Below, piece after piece: positions 39,871-51,800 of a stretch of DNA of 64,000 bases. A program made the translations under genes and the position numbers. The DNA lies in the NCBI GenBank assembly GCA_005281725.1, contig SSBO01000004.1:310001-374000 (forward strand). Reading direction: 5' to 3'. Numbering within the stretch: the first letter of the stretch is position 1; each line of letters begins with the position of its first letter. The stretch is from Wuchereria bancrofti (taxonomy: Eukaryota; Nematoda; Chromadorea; Rhabditida; Onchocercidae). Under the pieces are notes generated by a model, which saw only the letters and a program-made list of their open reading frames with translations, had not been told where the DNA came from and did no database searches.

Positions 39871-40532
39871 ATAGTTATAGCAATTGATACAATTGCCGAT
39901 AATTGATAGTTAACATGTTCAAATGTTCTCACTTCGTTTTGTTTGTATTCATGTTCATATCCTTATTTCTGTTCAAAGATTGCATCTTTAGCCTCTATTT
40001 TAAGTTTAGACATTTAGGCCCGAACTTTTTAATGACAGATATTTTTTGTGAAAATCTCAATAATGTTTGGCTTGTTTTCTCTTTGTTGCCTTTACTGATT
40101 AACTTTAAATGTGGCTCCATTTTGTAAATGCATCATGAACATGAGCGCTGGATTGAGGCTGCTTACTTTAGCCAGTTTTAAAACCAATAAAATTTATTTT
40201 TATCAAAACTAAAAGCAAAAGAAAGAAAAAACAGATGCAAAATGGTACGAATGCAAACAGAAAACGTTGGGTATAATTTTCCGAAATTAAATCTTTATGA
40301 CAAACTCTTTTTAACCATAGTGGAAATAAAGAAATGTGCAGAACATTATTTCCTATATGCATTCTGTGTCCAAATTGGGTGAACTATGAAAACCTTAACA
40401 ATTTGGCCTACCATACTTGGATTAGTCAACTATCTCTCAGGAGAGGTTAATTTATTTAATCGCCATAGAACACAATAAAAGAGGTCGGAGGGCATCACTT
40501 TCATAACGAAAACAGAATAAACACTGATATAA
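39871..40532. terminator. Shared 3' region between convergent ICE2-like and SF3A3 genes
   Basis: The two stop codons are 662 bp apart, tail to tail. AATAAA on the plus strand at 40186-40191 suits the ICE2-like mRNA, giving a 3' UTR of about 330 nt. TTTATT at 40451-40456 reads AATAAA on the minus strand, about 80 nt past the SF3A3 stop. A further TTTATT at 40193-40198 means both strands carry signals at nearly the same spot. No other gene is seen. Confidence 0.55.
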
Positions 40533-43500
40533 TCATAAAAGTCCCTGTCTTTTAAGATCTTCGAACGTTCGCTTATTGACGACATTTCCTGCAGAATCTT
40601 CAAACTCTTCATCATGTTCAGGATTCCATTTTAATGATTCCTTTTGCCGTCGTATTTTTCCCCATAGTTCGACAGCATCAGAAATTTTCGTAATATTGGC
40701 AAAATGTGCCGTATTCGGGATCCCAAGACAACGCATTCCATGTGAATGGCGCCATTCCTTAATTTGAAAAAATTGCAAATGCTAGAATTTTCGAAGTGTG
40801 CAAATTTTCAAACGTAAACAAAGAAAAACTTCGATAAGAGCTATCTAATCTATTTATAATGGATTAGTCATCTTTGCAATATTCACTTATTTGCCATTTA
40901 TTAAAGTAGGATAAGATATCTTAAAAAGTTCATCAAACAATGCATAGATAAAAGAAAATGTACGAAAAGCACTAGTCATTTCATCGGCTATATTCATGGA
41001 ATAAAACTAAATTGAAGAGCTTAATACTCAAATTTTAAACAAAAAAAAAAAAAAATGAAGCTACTTACATTAAAATGCCGTTGAAATGCTTTCGGTCCTT
41101 TGTAAACTTGATTGCCGCATATTTCACATGGGAAGGATATATTGAGACCATGCAATTTGTATAGCCAATATGGAATCGGTTTACCATCCCATCCCAGAGG
41201 TAAATTTTTTGGATTATATGGAATGCTACCATCCTCATCATCATCCGATATCTCGTTTATGTCTTCCTCCTCTTCCATGTTTTCACCGATACCTCGTGCT
41301 TGCTTTCTTTCAACATTTTCTTTGGTAGCTTCTCTTTCATCGTTTAACAGGGATGATAATCTGAAAACTATCTTTATATTATACTTCATATATTAAGTCT
41401 GAAAATAATAAAGTATTAACATGGTGCGATCTAAGTATATGCTACCGAAGTGCTGTCATGAATGGACCCGGCTAATTTCAAGCTCTGTATCAATCTAGTC
41501 TCATTTTCATCAGAATTAAACATCATTCCTCTCGTAATCGTATCGAGAGATAGTTAAGGAGTCATCTCCTTGAATTATGCTTATCTTTTACCTGTTATGA
41601 CAAGAGTAATCTCTGCCCTACTTGTCGGAATTACTATTGATTATCAGCAGAAAGTAGACTATATTCTTATCAGAAGCTGAATGTTTCTCAGATAACACAT
41701 TCCTGAAGGTAATATGCTTTTCATCTTCCAAAACATTAGAAACTGAAGTCTTCTACCACTTGATAACCTCGTCAAGTAAATAAGTATTTACACAGGAATC
41801 TAACGAACTTTTAAGTAATTGAATATATATGAATGAAGGAATAAACTTAAAAGAACAGTTCTACCAAATTTTGTATATTTCTAATCTGTAAATAAAATGC
41901 GCTGCTTAAACTCTTATGTCCTCGAGATATTACATGGCTAACTAATTAAGCTTTTCGTTCACGTATTACATTCAGCAAATGCATTCATTCTCTTTACGTT
42001 ATGTATTGCAGTGGATAATAATCCACCGAAACCATTTGAATAGTGAATTTGCACAAGACATCAGAACTAGTAAAACCTTACATAAGACATTATTTGAATA
42101 AAATATAAGTAAAGATTTTACCGCTGAATATATGCTTCCAGTCGTGCTGTTTGATGCAATTTGAACTGTTCCTTTTGATCCGTATCATGACGCTTTGCTA
42201 ATGCTGTCTTTTCCATTTCACTCAACTTATGTCCTTTAGTTGCAAATAGTCGTTCTGCTCTTTCTTTTAGCGTACTAGAAACGGTATCATTTTGTGAGTT
42301 TATTACAATTGATTGATTTTAATTTTCGAATTAATCTGCAAAATATACTTCAGCTATTCGCACTAAGAGATTTGAAATTTACTTTTTTTATTCGCCATTT
42401 TCTAGCTAAACAAAATCAACGAACCCGCCACATTTTAAACCAAGAGCAACAAGAGCAGATTTTAGACGATCAAGTCCAAGTGCTTCTAAATCAATAGCTG
42501 TTTCGAATGATGAAAGATCCAGGTAGGCACCAGAATGCGCTAAAGCACTATGTTGATCTCGACTCCACCCTGGGATTGTACCTGAATTGTAAATGACCAG
42601 CATTCTCTCAATATGACCATTAAAAAACTCTAACTCCAAAAAATTTAAAAATTAGACAAATCGGCATACCCTCCTCCCATTTTTTATCAAAATCAGCATC
42701 AGCTTTTTCAAATTCTTCATCCACACTGAGCAGAGGTCGTGTTCTTGCGAGAAAAGCAATCAAATATTCCTTCAAAGCATTAAGATATTCACGGTAGCTA
42801 CCAGTTTTTTTCGAACTCATTGGAATATCCGCAAAACGATCAAAGTTGCTTAGAAATGCTAAATAATCCATTCTCTGAAAAGTAAAATAAAATATAACTA
42901 AAGAAATGTAACTTTAACGAAAGCATGCTTATATTAACTTTGAAGCATCCATAAGGAAAGCTCCAAATCATTCCACTTATGCTGAAAATTCCAACATCAT
43001 TTCCTGCACATACACCTTAATTATGAAGTTAATTTCAAAAATTTCACATTGGTCTTACAGTTTATATAAAGTATCTTTAAAATCTGAACTCAATGCTTCA
43101 CAATAGTGAAGCAAATAGAAGAAAAGATGGAAGTAAGATATGAAAACCATGTCCTTATAAGATGAATTTATTTCCATTTCGGATTTTAAATCTGATTTGT
43201 ATGATAAAACCTATATTTTAGGATAAACAGTTAATTTTTTTATCAGTAACTATTCTGTGATTCAAGTGAATTCGTTCCAACAATGCATAGCATAGTTTTT
43301 CTTTGTGGCTAAAGTTTGTAAAATGCTCACGATAAGATAGTGTAAAATTCCTAATGAAATTTGACTTAAACATTGCAAAGAGAAACAGGAACGCAGAAAA
43401 AGACGACGATCAAATGAAAATAATTTATCAAGTAACCAAAAAATGACAAACCTTCACTCCTTTGATGTTAATATATTTATCGTAAAGAGTATGCAAATCC

Positions 43501-44854
43501 AGAAATCGTCCATAGCCTTCTTCATCGGTAAATTCAACCAAATCTTTTTCGGCTAATTCTATGTTTTCTATAGCTTCATTCATTTTTTGAAATTCCAAAC
43601 TTAATGGTATGGCAATCTATAAGATATTTACAAATTTCAATGAGAAAAGAAACTAGAATGCTATGAATGTTCATTCATGTATTATTTCAAATATTTTTCA
43701 ACAAGTACCCATAGTTTCTTAATATGGTTAGTTTGAACTAATTTCAATGAAAGATGACTTTAAGAAAATGAAAAATGATTTTAAGATCGTAAATTTGGAA
43801 AATTATGGTGGCAAAGTTGACAAACCTCGTCTGGATTCCTCCTGTGCGCATCTTTCAGTGATTTCAGACGTGAGTAAAACTCTGCGAACTCATTTGGACC
43901 AGCAATAGCCCGTAATTCCGATTTACGTGACTTATCATCATCTTCATATATAAGGCGCAACTTTTTCGTGACTTCATGATGTCGCTAGCAAAAAAAAAGC
44001 GGATAAGAAAGGAGACTGATGTAGAACAATGAGCATAACTCCAAACTATATTTAAAGAAATAAGCAAAAACATATAGATGGTAAATAAGTAAAATAAACG
44101 AGCCCAAGCTCGACTTCAAGTAAAAAGTTCAGGTTTATGAATCCAATCATACAACCTTAATTAGATGGAAGAAAATAAGACTTCCTTAACATACAATCTC
44201 TCAGAAAACTTGTAAAACCAACGTAACATAAATTAAAGGATATCTCAGAAATCCAAAATTTTAAGACATGCGCACAGTTTCTAATTACCAATTTTAATTG
44301 TATGAAATACTAAAAATTTTCAAACAAATCTAACCTATGATTGTATTCAGCAGAAAACTATTACAAAACTTATATTTTAAAGTTTCAAATTTTAATCCAG
44401 AAAATTTTCCTAAATGTCCGATCCTTTAGATAAGTTTATATAGATAACATATAAACTTATCTAATATATAGACAAGTTTGATTAAGCTTACATCAACAAG
44501 ACGTCGTACACGATGGTCTCCATTTATTTTCTCTTTATGCTGCAATTAAAATCTTATCAAGTTTAGAAAAATGCGATGAAATAAGTTTATCAGAAAAAAT
44601 CCTTAACTTTAAAACATTCCGGAAAAGGAAAAAGATAAATTTTGCAAAGTAAAGAATTAAGGCCAATCCAGAAATAATAATCCAAATCATGAGCTATAAT
44701 AAACTAGTTACGCTTACTTATCTACACTTAGATTACAAGACAAAGTAAAGAAACTAACAGATTTGCGCTCATGAAGGTACTCTTTCGTCATACTGTCGAT
44801 CAGGCGATCTCGTTCCTCGTGTAAACGTCGCTGGATTTCCAGAATGGTTTCCAT
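40533..44854 (-). CDS. sf3a3: Splicing factor 3A subunit 3 (SF3A3 / SAP61 / Prp9)
   Basis: Subunit of SF3a in the U2 snRNP, needed for prespliceosome assembly in the nucleus. Nine exons, in gene order: 44854-44759, 44539-44492, 43984-43826, 43616-43452, 42874-42670, 42581-42425, 42274-42122, 41360-41069, 40757-40533. Phases agree at every join and give 499 aa, against 501 in human. The start METILE is the family start. Visible hallmarks: [79 protein letters not shown], then a C-terminal matrin-type zinc finger (Cys406, Cys409, His423, His429) running into [19 protein letters not shown], and ending DLKRQGLL. An acidic stretch ([15 protein letters not shown]) precedes the finger. The acceptor before the last exon is AATTAAG, weaker than the usual TTTCAG. 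The gene is head-to-head with PLAA, 958 bp apart. Confidence 0.97.
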
Positions 44855-44869
44855 AAGTATGGTCCAAAT

Positions 44870-44877
44870 CTGGAAAA
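44870..44877 (-). other. sf3a3: Candidate SL trans-splice acceptor of SF3A3
   Basis: On the minus strand TTTTCCAG ends at 44870, leaving a 15-nt leader before the ATG at 44854. No coding exon was seen upstream. The short leader after a consensus acceptor suggests trans-splicing; this is inferred. Confidence 0.5.
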
Positions 44878-45802
44878 CACTACAATTATGCGACAGCAAA
44901 TTAATTAACTTGATTAAATTCACGTGGAACTCGAAAATTAATCGAATGAAAACAAGATAGGAAATGAGATTTAGACTTCAAAAAAGAATATGACACGAAA
45001 TAAAGTTCAAACTATTAAAGCAACTGAGTAATTATTAATAAATAATTGTCAAAGGTTTCAACATTTTCCTTTTCCAAGTGATATAAGCTCGAAAAGACAC
45101 CAATAGAAATCATTTATTTATAGTAAAGTTTCTCTTCATTAAGTTCCGAAGATTGGAAGATAAAATCTCACTCAATGAGAAGAGGATATACCGACAGCAC
45201 TCCCCGAGCATTCTCAAAGACCTCAAAAATCAAACTCAATCGGCCCGCACCGCAAAGTATCACAATTATTGGCTCGGCCATGCCTTTTGTCTTGCAGTCA
45301 GAATTGCTATGCATTGCTTTCCTTATGTTACTAATTACTTCACAAAGTTTAACAATTTGCTAAGTTTATTCGTTAATTGGTTTTGAGAATTTGAGGAAAA
45401 TAAATTTTTATTGTATTAGTCATTGAGGTTTTTCTATTTCTGAGTTAATTGACAAATCTTAGTAAGACTTGAGATTTGTTACAATTAACTTGTCAAATAT
45501 ACAGTTTCTCAGATTTTTGTATGCTTTAGTCAAATTAGCTAACTTTATTTTATAATTTGTTAGTTGATTACTGCAACAAATTCTTAGGTTAGATTAGATT
45601 TGATTAGATTAGAATCGATCAGGGTAGATTATATTATATTTAGTTTATCAGTTGATTGATTCCAAAATTTTCAGTTCAGTAGTTAATTAGTTAACTACTG
45701 AAAAAAAAAGATTTTAAGAGCATTAGTTTTATTGTTTTGATTGAAAATGAAAGTTTTTTAGCACAATCAATTTTTTTCTTTTCTTTTGAAATTTGTTGAA
45801 AA
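44878..45802. promoter_or_regulatory. Divergent promoter interval between SF3A3 and PLAA
   Basis: The starts of two housekeeping genes are 958 bp apart on opposite strands, so this interval should hold both promoters. A distinctly G/C-richer block lies at about 45175-45305 (CGGCCCGCACCGC; GGCTCGGCC). Open frames across it show no family resemblance. Around 45595-45640 there is a GATTAGATT-type simple repeat. No TATA or other element was assigned with confidence. Confidence 0.45.
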
Positions 45803-45808
45803 TTTTAG
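45803..45808 (+). other. plaa: Candidate SL trans-splice acceptor of PLAA
   Basis: TTTTAG is followed after 4 nt by the ATG at 45813. No upstream coding exon is seen. The very short leader suggests spliced-leader addition. Confidence 0.5.
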
Positions 45809-45812
45809 ATTG

Positions 45813-48800
45813 ATGGAAATTCGTGAAGAAAGTGGAAAAAAATATGAATTTAGTGGCATTATTGCAGCCCATTGTTCTGATGTGAAATGTGTTGTTGCAA
45901 CCGATTTAGGACAGATTATTTCCAGTAGTCGTGATGAATGCGTTAAAGTTTTTTCAGAAAGGTCATATTCATTTATTTACCAAATTCACCAAGTGGCTGT
46001 AATTAATTACAAATAACTGAGCACTAACTAAAATTCTCCAGTAAATTACTAAAATATATTATTAGGAATTATTAATTAATTAATGGTTGATAGCAGATAG
46101 CAAACATATTTCATCAATTCTTAGCCAACAATGAATATATTGTAATAGTTAGTTGTATGATTAAATGACATGAGATATTCTGTCAATTATAACTGATCAC
46201 TTATTTTATTAATTGTTTAGGTGTACAGTAATCAGTAACAAACATACACTTCAATATTGAATATTTTATAGTGAATTGTCAGATATGAAATTTAAATATT
46301 CAATGGTGGAAAACCATATATATTATCTAACGAGTAGTCAGTTAAATAAATTATAGTTCATGTAGTTATTATTGTATGCCAGTTGTCACTTCTTTTTATA
46401 TATGCATCGGAAAATAAGAAGTTTCAAGCATCCCAAGTATTTGCTTGTTGAAATATATGTGTGCCAAATTGTTTGAGTAATTAAGTCTGTGATTTTAATA
46501 AGGTGTAAGTGAAATAACGGTAACCTTTCAAGTACAAATTTGTAGCTGTTGACTGGAACCATTTTCAAAAAATTATCTTTCGTTTCTTTTTCTTTCTATC
46601 TTTTCCGATGAATTTTTGACTAGTAAGAAAAAAATTTTTTGAAGGCAAAAAATCTTAACAGATTTTAGTAGTTTGATGTGAACTAATATTTACCTCACTT
46701 AAGCATCGAAGAATTGCAAGCGACAGAATAAAAATAGTTCAGATTTCTTTAAAAGAGAGTTGGAACAGAGTGGTTGAGATTTTAATTAACTTTAATTTAA
46801 AGTTATTTTTTCATTTTCGAATTTGCCTGAATTTCTTTCAAGTCAATATTTTTAGGAATAACGGCTACGTGGAAGATATATCATTTGCAAATGGTGAAAG
46901 GTTAGCTGTTAATGCAGTAACATTTTATCTATGTCCAAAATATGGCTGGCTAATTTTCGCTGGTCGTAAAGATGGTTCAATTGCGGTATATAGATCCGAT
47001 AACGATAAACCTACCCGTATATTACATGAGCATAAAATGAATGGTTTGTTCTTTTTTCTCTTTTATGCAACTGCTGTCCTTAGTTACTGCTAGTGATAAT
47101 TTATTTAGATTAATTAAATTTCACTCAAGTGAAAACAGAAAGATAGGGAGGAAATGTGATTTTAAAAATAGCAAATTTTTGAAATTTTTAGTCTGTACGC
47201 TGCATGTTGATGCTGAAAATGGAAAATTAATGAGTGGCTCATGGGACAATAATGCAATAATATGGCCAATTCAGGAAATTGTTAGCGGTTCAGATTTTAA
47301 TGTATGTCTTTTCATTTATTTCAGTGTATGGGGTTGGTCTAATGGCAGTTTCTTACAGTTATTTTTATATGAAAAGTATGCTATAACTATTATGTTATTT
47401 TAATTACTTTCCTTATTTATTGGATTTATACAAGTAGTGAGAGGCGAAACTTAATCGCAGCTAGAATTTTCCTAATACATTTCATGTGTTTAGTCTCTAA
47501 TTTTTACTCTATTCCTTGCAGGCACTGTGTTTAGTAGGTCACAGATTATCTGTTTGGGCGGTCGCTTCCATACCTGAACGATCGGATTTTTATCTCACTG
47601 GCTCAGCGGATTTGACAATTAAGTTTTGGAAAGGTGACAGTGAAATTAACACATTTCCTGGTTCGTTCAGATTTAATTTAATGTTCATGTTATATAACCT
47701 TTTCATCTATAATATCCCTCAAAATGACACATATATTAGTCTTTTTGTTCAATTCACACATACTGGGGATTTTTGCTTTATGTTCGGAGTATGCTTTTAT
47801 AATTTCAGATGTGTTTAGTTTGCATTTGGAACTCAAAAGATGTGAAAAATATCTACTTCATTATGAAATGTTCTTTATTTTTTTAGGTCATGAAGATGTT
47901 GTGCGATCTCTTGCAGTATTATCAAAGCATAGATTCCTTTCGGCTGCTAATGATTTCACAATTCGTTTGTGGGATATTGATTCTGGTGCTTGTCTTCAAA
48001 GATATAGTTCTTTAAGCGGGGAATATATATACAGGTATTTCGTGACATTGCATTACTGCTCACATTTTAATAGCAGCAGTCAGCATTTCAACATGACTTA
48101 TAAAATTCGGAAGAAAGTCAGCAATTCTCTTATTAGATGTGTAAATGAAATGATTTTCTACAGTAATTCGTCTTCATGTTGATTCGCACCTGAAGTCTAT
48201 AATAATTTATTTTTCTATTTAATCGTTTGATTGCTCTCCATTTCGGAATTACTGAAAAATATATTTATTTATTTTTTGTTTCAGTTTGGCACATGCTAAC
48301 ATATCAGAGCATAATTTATTAGCTAATTCTGGTGAAGGTGGTTTTCTGGAAATATGGGATGTGAGTGACGATGGTTCACTGACTCACAAACAGTTGATTA
48401 GGACACCAGCACAAAGCCTTTGGTCTCTTACTTTCCTAAAAAATAATGATATTGCTGTTGGTGCTGAGTAAGTTTACTTTACTCTAGTATTCTTGAAGCA
48501 GTTAATGACTGAAATTAAATAAGTCTCTTTTTTGGGTTAACTTGAGATATTCCTTATCATTTCGGTGAGCTAAGTGGGTGTATTAGGCATTTTCGTAAGA
48601 TCAGTTCATTTCAGTGATGGCAACATTTATATTTTCTCTGCAGTAGCAAATCGAAAAGCAAGTGCCATTGCGATGGAATCATTCCAAGCTGCTGTAGCTA
48701 AAAAAATTGCTGAAGTCGAAGCAATCCTAGCTGCTCAGGTTAAGTTTGAGCCACTGCTTCGATATTTCCTCAAGCTAGCATCGATTAGCGCTGCGCTTAG

Positions 48801-51800
48801 AAACGTATTTTGACGGCACCATTCGGGATTCATTTATTTTCCACACTTTTCAGTTAAACTTTATTAATTGTGACTTTTTAGCAGAATGAAATAGTTAAAA
48901 TTAAAGTAGCATTGGATGATGGCGAGCCACATATTGAATTACGATATAAAAAAGGATCAGATCCATATGATGCTGCGCAGACATTTTTAATGGTTTGCCA
49001 TTTCTTCTTGTTTTATTCTTCATTTGATTGCATGTTTTTTTTATGCTAATATAAGCCAATGATTCATAATTTCTAGTACTTTAGGAGAACAATTTACCTG
49101 CATCATATTTGAATGAAGTTGCGCAGTATATTATCGAGAATATACCGGAAGCACGTCAAGCCACTAATAGGAAAATGGTTCAATCACAGTCGGCTGAAAA
49201 AGTTATCATGGATGGAAAGGCAAATTTTCAAATTTTATTTATGTGGAAAATAAATTTTAAATTTGCAGAAAATATAAAGTTATCGTATCGGGACAATTAG
49301 GCGTGATCATAAAAATCAAAGCTCATTGTTGATAGTTCTGTCATAGGTTTCTTTCCAAAATTTTTTCTTCATTTTTTTTCTAGATTAATTCTCAGCTAAA
49401 GAAACTGTTTTCTGATCTCTCTTTGATTTTTGGAGTTTTTTCAGGAGTGGGATTATGTATTTGATGTAACAACCGAAGACGGGCGAATTTTGAAATTACC
49501 ATATAACGTAGGCGAAGATACGAATTTGGCAGCGCAACGTTTTATTGAAAAACATAATCTTCCGATAAAGTTTTTGGAGAAAGTTAGTTTTATTTTTTCT
49601 AACTTTAGTTAGAATATTATTTCAGTTTAACTTTTCCAAAGTTTCAACTAGAGATTAAAAGTAAGTGGGAGATTGAAAATATTAAGAAGTGATAACTGAA
49701 ATGTGTTAAATTTCAGATTTCTACGCTTCTTCGTCTTCAAGTTCCTGGAGCATTTGGCAGCACTAGCAGTGGAGGATTTAGTAATTTCAGTGATCCATTC
49801 ACAGGTTGCTATTGCGTCGATATTAATTTTTTTTTTTTTTAATAAGTCCTTTAGATATCAAATTTTTGAAGTATATATGGAAAAGTTATCTGGGTTTTAG
49901 AAGGGCGTTATGTCCCTGCTGAAACTGGAAATCGTCAAACTTCAAATGGGGTAGGATTTGCAACGGATCCTTTTACTGGTGGAAATGCATACGTTTCAAA
50001 TTCTAGTTCAATGATGCCAAATGTTTGCTTGCCAATCGGTGAGATCGTCCTCTTTTTTCCACAAAATTATATGTCACATCCATCACAGCAGTGCTAATGT
50101 AAGAATGAGTTAGAATGAACGAAGAGAGCGGTGTAAAGAACAGTTTTTGTTTACGAGTAACATTATTCGTATAATTTTGTTCATTCTAATTTCTTAATTA
50201 TTTTCAGATAAAAAACGGCCGCGTAGTGAACTTGTTCCATTATCCAGTTTCTTCCAGTTTGGTATTGAGCAGGCCTCAACTAAAGCAATCGTAAAGCTCA
50301 GGGAATTGAATGAGATGCAAACTAAATATAAGTTGAGCGAAGAACAAGTATGTTTTTTCAATGCAGTTTTTTTTCTTTTTGAGTAGGGATTAGAAATTTC
50401 ATAGTATGGATTTTAACACTGCAGAATAAAGCTAATCTTTTCAGTAGTTATTTGAAACTTATTCTTGGATATATTGTTTATATATGTACAGAATATCAAA
50501 AGAAATGATTTGAGATTATGTTTAAAGTGTTCACTGACAAGGTTATCTATGTGAATTTTATAATTTAGAAACTAAAGGTTCACCTTCTCTGTTGATAAAT
50601 TGTTGACTGGTTAATTTTTAGTTGTGCGCTCTAGAAGATATTTTGAAAACTTCAACATATGATCCACGAGATATTCATGTTTCTGCAATTGATACAGGTT
50701 TTGGATGGAATATGGGTTTGTAATTCTTTGTTATTATTTTCGAAAGAAACATTAGGAACTTATGGATAGACCTACAATTTCTGTTCCTTAGATATAATAT
50801 GTATGTGGGTCATCATCTGAGTATAGAAAAAAAAAAAGCGTAAACTGAAAAATGTTCTTTTTTCAGGCTGAAAAACGAACATTTTTCAGTTGCTAATTAC
50901 TTTTGTCCTATTACACATGTTCCTTAACGCACTTTTTATAATTCTAAAATTAGGTTGGCCCAGTATTTTGTAGGGAATTATAATGGAAATTTATACCCTG
51001 TATTTGATATTTCAACCAATTTTTTTTGTTCGATTCTGTTGGATATTGTAAATTTTATTAAATCCATTGAATTTAGCAAGTTTTTTGTTCCAGGAATATT
51101 TGCTTATAATATTCACGTGAAATTAATTTCAGATACAATTATTCCTGTTATGGATGTATTCCGGTTAGCACTTTTGAATCGTACCTTGAATAGAATTTAT
51201 TGTTCTTTGGATATGGAAAGTGAAAAGTCGGCCAGAGGTTTGGAAACGATACAACGGTTGACTAATTTTTTAGTAAGTTTTCAAAACAATCGAAAACGAA
51301 AATTTTTATCATAAAGGCGAATATATATAAATCGGTTGTATTTGCAATGATTAATATGATATATGTTTACTCGCTGTTGTGCAGGTTAACATTGCACATT
51401 AAATTGTAATATCGCACACTCCCAAGGTTTTTGAAACCAGTTTTCTCTTTCTCGGAGCAGATTTTGAAAATCTTTGAAATAACCGAATGTTTTTTTAGTC
51501 TTTTTAGTTTAGAATGTTTTAATCATAATCTTTTTTCTTACCAATTTAAAATTAAGGTAAGTGCTAGTTCTGATCCAATTCGTATTTTGGTATGTCGAGC
51601 TATGGCCAATTCTGCTATGCATCAGTGGGGTCGTGCAATGCTCATCCATGATGTTAATACAACACTTAAGTATGTTGCTGCACAGTTGAATAGTGCGAAG
51701 CATGCTTTGCAAGTACGTTTCTCAAAATTTGTTTTATTCAGGTCTACAACAACTGTTGTATCACTGCTCTTTGCTGCATCCAATCTCTTTATGCGTAGTC

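Noticed and set aside
45153..45386. Two overlapping plus-strand ORFs between SF3A3 and PLAA
   Set aside because: They overlap in different frames, have no recognised domain and sit in a probable divergent promoter.
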